From: AC-43 sp963728855
GTDB lineage: Bacteria > Actinomycetota > Actinomycetes > Mycobacteriales > Micromonosporaceae
Reading direction: 5' to 3'
DNA: 64,000 nucleotides
NCBI GenBank assembly: GCA_963728855.1
Contig: CAVSLN010000012.1
Span: 310,001 to 374,000 of the forward strand
The translations under genes and the position numbers were made by a program. The notes below the pieces were generated by a model, which searched no databases, was not told the DNA's origin, and worked only from the letters and a program-made list of their open reading frames with translations. Positions 56,932 through 64,000 of this stretch are shown one piece after another; positions within the stretch are counted from its first letter, which is position 1, and each line of letters opens with the position of its first letter.

Positions 56932-58872
56932 ATGGCCGACCAGAGCACCGACCCGTACTTCGGGTACACGTCGACCGACAACCAGGACCTCAAAGAGCTC
57001 CGGAAGTGGTCGCGCATCGAGCGCGAGGACCTGACGAGGTACAACGACACCGACCCCACCGGGCTGCCGCCGTACAACCCGACGGTCAACTGGAGCGACG
57101 GCAAGTACTCCGACCACGGCAGGGACCTCAAGGACGAGTTCGTCAAGCAGGCCGCGATGAACGACACCATCGAGAAGATCTGGAAGCGGATCCACACCCA
57201 GGTGCCGGAGCAGATCGAGGCGCTGCAGGAGCAGTGGTTCAAGGTGTCGATGGTCATCCAGGGCATCAAGGACGACATCGCCAAGGCGGCCGTCGCCCTG
57301 GCCGGTCACTGGGACTCCGCGGCCGCCAAGGTTTTCCTCCAGCGCGGGCCGGGTGCGAGCATCAAGTCGCTGGACGACTGGTACAGCAGCGCGATCGCCA
57401 ACTCACTGGGCCTGATCTACCTGGTCGCCACCGTCCGGGAGTACCGGGCGAAGATCGACGACCTCTTCGACAGGTACAAGCGGGACATGGTCGTGGCCTC
57501 GACCACGTGGGTGCAGGACGTCCTCGACGAGCGTTCGCGTCAGTACAACCTGGCGGACGGCTCCCAGGACAACTCCTATCCGTACGACCCGATCGCCGAG
57601 GACAAGGACGGCTACCTGGTAGCCATGCGGGACCATGCCGAGGACTGGCACCGCCAGGCGCGCGACCTGCAGTACCAGATGTCCCAGGGGTACTGGGACG
57701 TGATCAGGGAGCATTTCGGCGGTGGCCACAGCGGCATCTACGAGGGTCCGCACAACGCGGTGATCGCCGACCCGATGCTCCTGCTGCCGGACATGCCCAA
57801 CATGCCGCACACCCCGAACGTCAACGTCACGCCGCCGACCCTGACGCCGCCTCAGCTGGATCTGTCGAACAAGCCGCAGCTCACCCCGCCGGACCTACCC
57901 GGCGGCCCACCCGCGCTCACCGCGCCGGACCTGCGCCTCACGCGGGAGGCCCCGCAGGTAGCCGTACCGGCCGTGGACGCGCCGGCGGTGGACGCGCCCG
58001 CGGTCGACCCGTCGCTCGTCGACATGGCCAACGGGCTCCTCACCGCCCGGGGGATGGCCGGCCAGGCCCCGGGCTTACCCACCGGGTTGACCGGTACGGC
58101 GGGCGCTCCCGGCACCGGCAACCTGCCGCAGAGCGGTCTCGGCATGCCGCCCGCCGCGCCGAAGCTGCGGAAGGGCACGCTCGGCCGCTCCGCGACACCC
58201 CCCGGCCAGCAGGCCGGTCGCTCTCCCGGCGCGCCCAACAACGCCCTGCGACGGAAGGGCACGGCCGGGCCGGACGAGAACCAGCTGCTCCCACCCGGCG
58301 AGTTGGAGGAGTTCAGTCGCCCGAGCGGCCTCAGTTCCTCGCCGCCCGTGCTGCGCGGCCGGAGCGGGACGAGCCGCCCGCCGGCGAGCTACCCGGAACA
58401 GACCGGACGGCCGGGCGCCGTGCAGCCGCCCGGCGCCACCCCTCCCGTACTGAACCGCAAGCGCCAGAGCGGTACCGGTCAGGTCGCGCCCGGTACGCCC
58501 GGCGGGCCGGTCGGCGACGAGTTCCGGCGCCCGGCCCAGCCCGGCGCGTCCGCTCCGGTGCTGCGGGGCAGCCGGCTGACGCCGATCGGTTCGGAGGAGC
58601 TGGAGCGTCCGGCCGGCACCGTACGGGGCGCGGTACGCCGGCCGGGTGCCGGCGAGCCCGAGATGGCGTCCCGCCACAAGAACCTCGACAAGCGCGAGCA
58701 GGACAAGGCGCGTATCGACCGGGAGTACGAGAAGATCCGCAAGCTGCTCAGCGAGGACGAGGCGTGGACGGTACCGACGCCCGGCGGCGCCGTACTGGAC
58801 AACGCCGTTCCGCAGCGGCCGGCCCGGCTGGCGGAGCCGAGGCCGGTACTGGGCGGCGGCGCGACGGGCTGA
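56932..58872 (+). CDS. large ESX substrate-like Pro-rich protein
   Basis: The protein is 646 aa from ATG 56932, 19 bp after the previous gene. Residues 85-220 form a long helical hairpin with WDS at its turn (AGHWDSAAAKVF), like PPE/LXG-type ESX substrates. Residues 275-560 are Pro-rich with recurring PPVLRGRSGT / APVLRGSRL / PPVLNRKRQ motifs. A charged helix (REQDKARIDREYEKIRKLL) and a WTVPTPGG box end the protein. Likely secreted or surface-exposed. The repeated basic motif could mediate binding to the wall or to partner proteins. Confidence 0.6.
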   Translation: MADQSTDPYFGYTSTDNQDLKELRKWSRIEREDLTRYNDTDPTGLPPYNPTVNWSDGKYSDHGRDLKDEFVKQAAMNDTIEKIWKRIHTQVPEQIEALQEQWFKVSMVIQGIKDDIAKAAVALAGHWDSAAAKVFLQRGPGASIKSLDDWYSSAIANSLGLIYLVATVREYRAKIDDLFDRYKRDMVVASTTWVQDVLDERSRQYNLADGSQDNSYPYDPIAEDKDGYLVAMRDHAEDWHRQARDLQYQMSQGYWDVIREHFGGGHSGIYEGPHNAVIADPMLLLPDMPNMPHTPNVNVTPPTLTPPQLDLSNKPQLTPPDLPGGPPALTAPDLRLTREAPQVAVPAVDAPAVDAPAVDPSLVDMANGLLTARGMAGQAPGLPTGLTGTAGAPGTGNLPQSGLGMPPAAPKLRKGTLGRSATPPGQQAGRSPGAPNNALRRKGTAGPDENQLLPPGELEEFSRPSGLSSSPPVLRGRSGTSRPPASYPEQTGRPGAVQPPGATPPVLNRKRQSGTGQVAPGTPGGPVGDEFRRPAQPGASAPVLRGSRLTPIGSEELERPAGTVRGAVRRPGAGEPEMASRHKNLDKREQDKARIDREYEKIRKLLSEDEAWTVPTPGGAVLDNAVPQRPARLAEPRPVLGGGATG

Positions 58873-58926
58873 CTCGCGCCTTCGCCACGGGCGGCGGCGT
58901 TCCCCGGCGTCGCCCCTGCCGAGCCG

Positions 58927-58986
58927 GCCCGAGCGCGGCCGGCCCGAGCGCGGCCAGCCCGAGCGCGGCCAGCCCGAGCGCGGCCA
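58927..58986. repeat. 4 x 15-bp tandem repeat, intergenic
   Basis: Four copies of GCCCGAGCGCGGCCR (G in the first, A in the others) lie between the convergent 3' ends of the Pro-rich protein gene and the next gene. Each unit is a multiple of three, but no annotated frame reads through it. Confidence 0.85.
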
Positions 58987-58992
58987 GCCCGG

Positions 58993-60045
58993 TCAGCGTC
59001 GCGGCGCTCCCATCTGGCGGCGCTCGATGTCCGTCTGCGCGAGCCACACGTACCGGTCGGCACCGCCGCCCAGCAGTGCCAGCATGTCGTCCTCCATGAC
59101 CTGCAGCAGCCGTGCGCTCTGGCCGCTCAGCCGGAGCGCGGCGCCGGCCAGCGCGGCTTCCGTACCGCCCAGCCGCTGGAGCATCACCAGCATGCTCTCC
59201 TGCACGACCGGCATCCCGGCCTCGTCGAGCCGCCGCAGGATGGTGAGCTGGGTCTGCCACGGGCCGAGCGGGGTCGGTGACGTCGGCCCGGTCAGCCCGA
59301 GATCGTAGATCACCAGGACCGGCTGCTGCGCCGTACCGGAGACGGCGATCTGCCGCTCTCCGGCGAGGATGCCCATCCGGTCGCTACGGCCGGTGGCCCG
59401 CTCGCCCATGCCGTGCCAGAGCGCGGGCTCGGCGGTCAGCACGACCACGCGCGCGCCCAGCGCGAGCGCCCGGAAGGCCAGGAGCTGGCCGGCCCAGGCG
59501 CCGCCGACCAGGGCGGTGCGGGTCGGTTCGGAACGGAAGAGCCGGACCGGCACCGGGTGGCGGTCCCGGTCCGCGCCGAGGATCAGGCCCGCTCCGGGAG
59601 AGGCGACCGCCAGCTGTGCCAGGCCGCCCAGGGTGGCGACGTGCGAACCGATGCGTAACCGTGGCAGCCGGCCGTGGTGGCCGGGCAGGTCGGCGCCGTC
59701 GAACGGCCGGGTTCCGTAGATGGTGCCGCGGCGGGGGCTCTCCGGAGCGGCCGCGGCCGCCGCGACGGCACGGCTGCCCGCGGCGGTCCGGGTCGCGGTC
59801 GCGCCTCTCGCGGCAACGGTCGCGCTCGCCTGCGCCGAGACGCCTGCGGTGGCGACGCCGGGCAGCGGCGAGGTGGCGACGGTACCGGCGAGCGCCTGGT
59901 CGGCCGGGTGCTGCCGCCCGGTGGACGGTGGCGTGGCGGTTGGTGAGGTCTCCACGGCCGGCGCGGCCGGCTGCGCCGGTACGGCACCGAGCACGTACGG
60001 TCCGGCGGCGTACGGCTCGCGCTGCTCGGGGCCCGGGCGGGTCAT
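58993..60045 (-). CDS. ESX-locus protein of unknown function
   Basis: The protein is 350 aa from ATG 60045, overlapping the eccE stop (ATGA). About 115 Pro/Ala/Thr-rich residues precede a folded domain: LRIGSHVATLGGLAQLAV, TALVGGAWAGQLLAFRAL, ARVVVLTAEPALW, VLVIYDLG and a C-terminal helical segment. The strand/loop/helix around VGGAWAGQL looks like a P-loop NTPase core that lacks the Walker A lysine. Coupling to eccE implies a role in ESX assembly or regulation. No membrane helix is visible. Confidence 0.6.
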   Translation of the reverse strand: MTRPGPEQREPYAAGPYVLGAVPAQPAAPAVETSPTATPPSTGRQHPADQALAGTVATSPLPGVATAGVSAQASATVAARGATATRTAAGSRAVAAAAAAPESPRRGTIYGTRPFDGADLPGHHGRLPRLRIGSHVATLGGLAQLAVASPGAGLILGADRDRHPVPVRLFRSEPTRTALVGGAWAGQLLAFRALALGARVVVLTAEPALWHGMGERATGRSDRMGILAGERQIAVSGTAQQPVLVIYDLGLTGPTSPTPLGPWQTQLTILRRLDEAGMPVVQESMLVMLQRLGGTEAALAGAALRLSGQSARLLQVMEDDMLALLGGGADRYVWLAQTDIERRQMGAPRR

Positions 60046-61298
60046 CGCGGACCTCCTCCAGTCGGCGCGGACGCGTACGCCGCCGGGCCCTGTTCGCCGT
60101 CGAGCGAGAAGAGGTGCCCGTGCGCCTGCCCCACGCCCCGGACCAGGGTCAGGCACGCCTGCGCGAGCGCCTTCGGTGGAGCCGCGAGCCGGACCAGGCA
60201 GCGGACGTCGACCGCGTCCTCGCCGGGCTCCGGCGCGAGGACCAGGCAGACGCTGGTCATCGCCGCCGGTACCGTGGTCAGCCAGGCCAGCAGCGCGCCC
60301 GCATCGCGGAGCGGTGGCCACTTGCGGAGCCAGAAGCTGCGGTGGGCGAGCGTGGCCGAGCGCCAGGCGCCCCAGTCCTCGCGCGGCTGGGCCGGCTGCC
60401 CCCCGGCCTCCTCGGCGGGCTGCAGGTCGCACGAGCGGGCCAGCGCGGCGGTCAGTCCTTCGGCGTCGAGGACCTGGTAGGGGATGCCCACCCGGCGTAA
60501 CGACTTGGCCACCCGGCGGACCATGGCGACCACGAGCAGCGGTGCCCGGTCGAGGTCGGTGACATCCTCCGCCCCGGCTTCCGCCAGTGCCTTCGCGTCC
60601 GCCCGTACGGCGACCCAGGTGGCCCGGTCCAGCGGGATGGGCGCGGCGCCGGACTGGCCGAGCAGCTGCCGGTACGACTGGCTGGCCGGCGCGCCGGGGT
60701 CGACCCCGAGGCCGGGCGCCGGCACGGTGTGCAGCACGATCTGGAGCACCATCCCGGGCTGCCCGGCATCGGCGAGCGTCTCCGCCAGCAGCTCCAGGGG
60801 GACGCTGGGACCGGGGTCGTCGCGCATCTCCGCGCTCGGGCTGATCGCCGCCACGGCGTACCAGCCGGCGTCGTCGCGCGCCACCCCGACCTGGGCGCCG
60901 TCGGGCGCGTCGACGTCCTCGATCGCCAGCCCGGGAGCGAGCCGGCGCAGCGCCGCCAGCCGCGGGTCGACGCCCGGTCCGGTCGATACCCGCCGGCGCC
61001 GGCGGAACTGCCAGGTCATCAGGCGCCGCTCCAGCCACCACCGACCCCGGTACCTGGCCAGCGTGAGGATGAGGATCACCGTGGCCACGGCGGCTGCCGT
61101 AGCCACGATGACCACGGAATGGCCGAGCGCGCCCACCACCACGACCGCCGCGGCCTCGGCGAGCAGCAGCTGCATCACGTGGACCGGCCCCAGGTGGCCC
61201 GGCCGCCGCCGAGGGAACAGGGCGGCGGGGCCGGACCGGACCGGTGCCGTCGCGCCGACCCGGGCGACCGCTCGGACCCGCTGCGGCGATTGGGACAT
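60042..61298 (-). CDS. eccE: ESX component EccE
   Basis: The protein is 418 aa from ATG 61298, with GGGGGGAGAG upstream. Two adjacent membrane helices lie at about residues 40-80 (LLLAEAAAVVVVGALG, VVIVATAAAVATVILIL), followed by RWWLERRLMTWQFRRRRR and a large soluble domain, the EccE layout. It stabilises the periphery of the ESX membrane complex. It is placed after the cargo genes on the opposite strand, so this locus is split into convergent halves. Confidence 0.75.
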   Translation of the reverse strand: MSQSPQRVRAVARVGATAPVRSGPAALFPRRRPGHLGPVHVMQLLLAEAAAVVVVGALGHSVVIVATAAAVATVILILTLARYRGRWWLERRLMTWQFRRRRRVSTGPGVDPRLAALRRLAPGLAIEDVDAPDGAQVGVARDDAGWYAVAAISPSAEMRDDPGPSVPLELLAETLADAGQPGMVLQIVLHTVPAPGLGVDPGAPASQSYRQLLGQSGAAPIPLDRATWVAVRADAKALAEAGAEDVTDLDRAPLLVVAMVRRVAKSLRRVGIPYQVLDAEGLTAALARSCDLQPAEEAGGQPAQPREDWGAWRSATLAHRSFWLRKWPPLRDAGALLAWLTTVPAAMTSVCLVLAPEPGEDAVDVRCLVRLAAPPKALAQACLTLVRGVGQAHGHLFSLDGEQGPAAYASAPTGGGPR

Positions 61299-61440
61299 GC
61301 TCGCTGCTCTCCCCCCATGGTCGTCGGCTGGCCGGCGCGCGCCCGCGGCACGAGTGGCTCCATCATGACAGCGGTCAACCGGCCGCCCCAGCCTACGAGA
61401 CCGGACCCCCGCCCGTGGGGTGGCGGGCGGCGCCGTCGGG

Positions 61441-62382
61441 CTACCGCAGCACCCCGTCGGCGACCCGGATCAGGTCGAGGTCGGCCGGGCCGGGCAGCCC
61501 TTCCCAGTCCCCGGGTACGGTCACCGTGTACGCGCCGGCCAGCGCCCCCGTCGCGAGGCACCGGGCCGGCGTACCACCTGCCAGCAGCGTGCTCAGGTAC
61601 CCGGCCGCGAACGCGTCCCCGGCGCCCACCGGATCGACCTCGGTCACCGGGACCGCCGGTACGGTCAGCACCTCGTCCCCGAGCACCGCGACCGCCCCGA
61701 GCGCGCCCAGCTTCACCAGCACCTGCTCCGGACCCAGCGCACCGAGCGCCCGCCCCAGCGCCGCCGGGCTGTCCCCGTCGACCACCAGGAGCGCCTCCGG
61801 CTCGGTGGCGAACACGATGTCCGCCTGCCGGACCAGCCCGGCCAGTACCGGCCCCGCCTCCCGCGGCGACCAGAGCAGCCGCCGGTAGTTGAGGTCGAGC
61901 GAGACCAGGACGCCGGCCGCCCGGGCCACCTCGACGGCGTACCCGACGGCCTCGCGGGCGCTGTCCGACAGCGCGGGCGTGATGCCGGTGACGTGCAGGA
62001 TCCGGGCGCGGCGGACCAGGTCGGCGTCGACGTCCCCGGGCTCCAGCCGGGAGCCGGCGCTGCCCTTGCGGTAGTACTGGACCTGGGTGACCGTACCGGT
62101 GCGCCGGTACTTCACCATCAGCCCGGTCGGCGCGCCTGGGTCGACGAGTACCCGCCCGGCCACGCCTTCGGCGGCGAGCATCCGCCGGACCATCACGCCG
62201 AACTCGTCGTCCCCGACCCGGCCGACCCAGGTCGCCGCGTGTCCGAGCCGGGACACGCCGATCGCCAGGTTGCTCTCCGCCCCGCCGCAGGACAGCCGCA
62301 GGCTGGTCGCGTGCCGCAGCAGCCCGATGTCCGGCGCCGCGACGAGCGCCATCGTCTCGCCGAGCGTGACGAGCTCGGTCAC
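61441..62382 (-). CDS. PfkB-family sugar kinase (KDG kinase-like)
   Basis: The protein is 313 aa from GTG 62382, overlapping the aldolase stop (GTGA). Signature residues: N-terminal CGGAESNLAIGVSRLG and C-terminal DPVGAGDAFAAGYL, containing the catalytic Asp and anion hole of the ribokinase family. Next to KDPG aldolase it most likely phosphorylates 2-keto-3-deoxygluconate to KDPG. The order aldolase then kinase on one transcript supports a sugar-acid degradation pathway. Confidence 0.8.
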   Translation of the reverse strand: MTELVTLGETMALVAAPDIGLLRHATSLRLSCGGAESNLAIGVSRLGHAATWVGRVGDDEFGVMVRRMLAAEGVAGRVLVDPGAPTGLMVKYRRTGTVTQVQYYRKGSAGSRLEPGDVDADLVRRARILHVTGITPALSDSAREAVGYAVEVARAAGVLVSLDLNYRRLLWSPREAGPVLAGLVRQADIVFATEPEALLVVDGDSPAALGRALGALGPEQVLVKLGALGAVAVLGDEVLTVPAVPVTEVDPVGAGDAFAAGYLSTLLAGGTPARCLATGALAGAYTVTVPGDWEGLPGPADLDLIRVADGVLR

Positions 62383-62993
62383 GCCGGCACCGCCTTGAGC
62401 AGTGCGGTTGCCCGGGAGGACAGGGCCGACAGGGAGCCGCCGTCGAGCGCGTCGCCGATCAGCGTGCCGCCCACGCCGACCGCGACCGCGCCGGCCGCGA
62501 ACCACTCGGCGGCGTTGTCCGTGCTCACCCCGCCGGTCGGCACGATCGGGATGTCGTCCAGCGGTTCGCGGATGTCGCGCAGGTACCGGGGCCCGCCGAG
62601 CCGGGCCGGGAAGAGCTTGACCGCCGCCGCGCCGGCCGCCCAGGCCGCCACGATCTCGGTCGGGGTCAGCGCACCGGGCAGGTACGGCACGCCGACCTCG
62701 CCGGCCCGGGCGGCCAGGGTCGGGTCGGTGTGCGGGGAGACCAGGAACCGCGCGCCGGCCGCGACCGCTTCCTCCAGCTCGCCGACCGTACGGACGGTCC
62801 CGGCCCCGACGGTGACCTCCGGCCCGTACCGAGAACCGGCGCGGCGCAAGGCGTCCAGGGCACCCGGCGTGTTCAGGGTGACCTCCAGGCTCCGTACGCC
62901 GGACTCGACGAGCACGTCCAGCACCGTGTCGAGGCGCTCGCCACGCCGCCCGCGCAGGATCGCGACGACGCCACCGGTCAGGGACAACGTCAC
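62379..62993 (-). CDS. eda: KDPG/KHG aldolase
   Basis: The protein is 204 aa from GTG 62993, overlapping the regulator's stop. The class I aldolase barrel shows the catalytic Glu (SLEVTLNTP), GAGTV, and the Schiff-base Lys in AAVKLFPA, followed by PTGGV. It cleaves 2-keto-3-deoxy-6-phosphogluconate to pyruvate and glyceraldehyde-3-phosphate. With the downstream kinase it completes a short Entner-Doudoroff-like branch. Length is normal for the family. Confidence 0.85.
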   Translation of the reverse strand: MTLSLTGGVVAILRGRRGERLDTVLDVLVESGVRSLEVTLNTPGALDALRRAGSRYGPEVTVGAGTVRTVGELEEAVAAGARFLVSPHTDPTLAARAGEVGVPYLPGALTPTEIVAAWAAGAAAVKLFPARLGGPRYLRDIREPLDDIPIVPTGGVSTDNAAEWFAAGAVAVGVGGTLIGDALDGGSLSALSSRATALLKAVPA

Positions 62994-63781
62994 GGCGCGC
63001 CCTCCTGGTTCGCACGTGCGCCCAGCTCGCGGGAGATGCTCCGGGCCGCCTCGGCGACCTGCGGGCCCAGCTCCCGTACCCGGGCGGGGGTGATCCGGGA
63101 CGACAGGCCCGACACGCTCAGCGCGGCGGCGACCGTACCGGTGTGGTCGAAGATCGGCGCCGCGACGCAGCGCACCTCGGGCTCGTTCTCCCGGTCGTCG
63201 ACGGCGTACCCGCGATCGCGGATCTTCGCCAGCTCGGCGCGCAGCCGGTCCGGGTCGGTGATCGTGTAGGGCGTCCGCCCGGGCAGCCCGGCCCGGACCA
63301 CCTCGGCCAGGGCCGCCTCGGGCAACCAGGCGAGGATCGCCTTGCCGACCGCCGTGCTGTGCGCCGGTGCCCGGCTGCCCACCCGCGACGCCATCCGTAC
63401 GTTGGCCTCGTTCTCCACCTTGTCGACGTAGACCACGTGCGGCGGGTCGTACACGACCAGGTGTACGGTCTCCCGCGCGGCCCGCATCAGCGCCTGGCAC
63501 CGCCCGGCGGCGACGGTACGCAGGTCCAGCCGCGACAGGTACGCCTGCCCGAGCCGCAGCGCGCCGGGCCCGAGCCGGAACCGGCCACTGTCCCCGTCCC
63601 GGGCCAGCAGGTCGGCCTCCAGCAGCGGAGCGGCCAGCCGCAGCACCGTGCTCTTGCTCAGCGCCAGCTCGGTGGCCAGCTCGCCGAGCCCGACCCCGCC
63701 CCGGTCCCGTACGCAGCCCAGCAGCGCCAGCGCCCGCCGCAGCGACGCGCTCTGGTTCCGGGCGGCGGCCGGGTCACTCAT
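62990..63781 (-). CDS. IclR-family transcriptional regulator
   Basis: The protein is 263 aa from ATG 63781. The N-terminal winged helix (SLRRALALLGCV, LGELATELALSKSTVLRLA) is followed by the GAF-like effector domain with AHSTAVGKAILAWLP and RCVAAPIFDHTGTVAAALSVSG. It overlaps its neighbours by 4 nt on both sides. It probably senses a pathway sugar acid or amide and controls this operon; no operator is identifiable because the promoter lies beyond the window. Confidence 0.85.
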   Translation of the reverse strand: MSDPAAARNQSASLRRALALLGCVRDRGGVGLGELATELALSKSTVLRLAAPLLEADLLARDGDSGRFRLGPGALRLGQAYLSRLDLRTVAAGRCQALMRAARETVHLVVYDPPHVVYVDKVENEANVRMASRVGSRAPAHSTAVGKAILAWLPEAALAEVVRAGLPGRTPYTITDPDRLRAELAKIRDRGYAVDDRENEPEVRCVAAPIFDHTGTVAAALSVSGLSSRITPARVRELGPQVAEAARSISRELGARANQEGAP

Positions 63782-64000
63782 CGCAGCGCCCGCCCTGACA
63801 ACTCGCCGGTGAGCCGGCCGCCGGAGAGCACCGGGACGCCGTTCACGAGCACGTCGGCGATGCCGGTGGCCAGCTCCCGGGGCGCGTCGTAGGTGGCCCG
63901 GTCGCCGACCGTGGCCGGGTCGAGCAGGACGAGGTCGGCGGCGTACCCGGGCCGGACCAGGCCCCGATCGGCGAGCCCGAACCGGGCCGCCGGCCGGCCG
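63778..64000 (-). CDS. N-acyl-D-amino-acid deacylase-like, 3' end
   Basis: Only the last 73 codons are in the window. The C-terminal pattern (PAARFGLADRGLVRPGYAAD, LVLLDPATVGDRATYD, then VLVNGVPVLSGG) is that of D-aminoacylase amidohydrolases, with a terminal beta-sandwich. The metal-binding part lies outside. Its stop overlaps the IclR start (ATGA), so it heads the operon. Clustering with KDPG aldolase and KDG kinase suggests catabolism of an N-acylated or amino sugar-acid compound. Confidence 0.75.
   Translation of the reverse strand, partial: GRPAARFGLADRGLVRPGYAADLVLLDPATVGDRATYDAPRELATGIADVLVNGVPVLSGGRLTGELSGRALR

Overview
The window looks like chromosome from a very GC-rich actinomycete, most likely a member of Micromonosporaceae. 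The basis is strong G/C preference at third codon positions, many GTG starts, 4-nt start/stop overlaps (ATGA/GTGA), leaderless promoter-like signals, an actinobacterial ESX (type VII) secretion locus and ESX-type polymorphic toxins. I saw no rRNA, tRNA, CRISPR array, transposase or phage gene. Family names below come from recognising motifs in the translations, not from database searches.

Layout. (1) 1-31.2 kb is a toxin/immunity island. It opens with SUKH-type immunity-like genes and a deletion relic of one of them, then an SseB-like gene, a frameshifted YbaB-like gene and a WXG100-like gene. These lead into a 4,858-codon open frame (4405-18981) whose N-terminus looks like an ESX substrate. 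That single frame carries four successive modules: an HExxH metallopeptidase, a RelA/SpoT-like synthetase, a papain-fold toxin, and a long module with a clan CD-like peptidase. Three small immunity-like genes lie between the modules in another frame, without interrupting the long frame. An out-of-frame continuation (18980-22969; kinase-like, calpain-like and toxin-tip domains) and its ATGA-coupled immunity candidate follow. Next come small immunity-like genes, a beta-propeller gene and a family of zinc-ribbon proteins, ending with a membrane-anchored protein that has a kinase-remnant N-terminus (31345-32850).

(2) 32.8-45.9 kb is a surface or exopolysaccharide cluster: four GT4-type glycosyltransferases, a flippase fused to an O-antigen-ligase-like domain, an LCP ligase and a WbaP-like priming transferase. 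A DUF1800/DUF1501 pair sits inside it.

(3) 46.1-61.3 kb is an ESX locus: a zinc-ribbon paralogue, a mycosin whose catalytic residues are replaced, EsxA/EsxB-like WXG100 proteins, EccB, EccD, EccC, two likely secreted or accessory proteins, an unidentified gene and EccE. It is the plausible exporter of the giant toxin. EccA is not seen here.

(4) 61.4-64 kb is a tightly overlapped minus-strand operon: the 3' end of an N-acyl-D-amino-acid deacylase-like gene, an IclR regulator, a KDPG aldolase and a KDG-type sugar kinase.

The most unusual features are the immunity genes nested antiphase inside one unbroken multi-toxin frame, a catalytically dead mycosin, and several single-base frame breaks where homologous sequence continues in the next frame (3639-3641, about 18979, about 23714, about 35569). 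These breaks could be mutations, sequencing errors or, in one case, programmed frameshifting.
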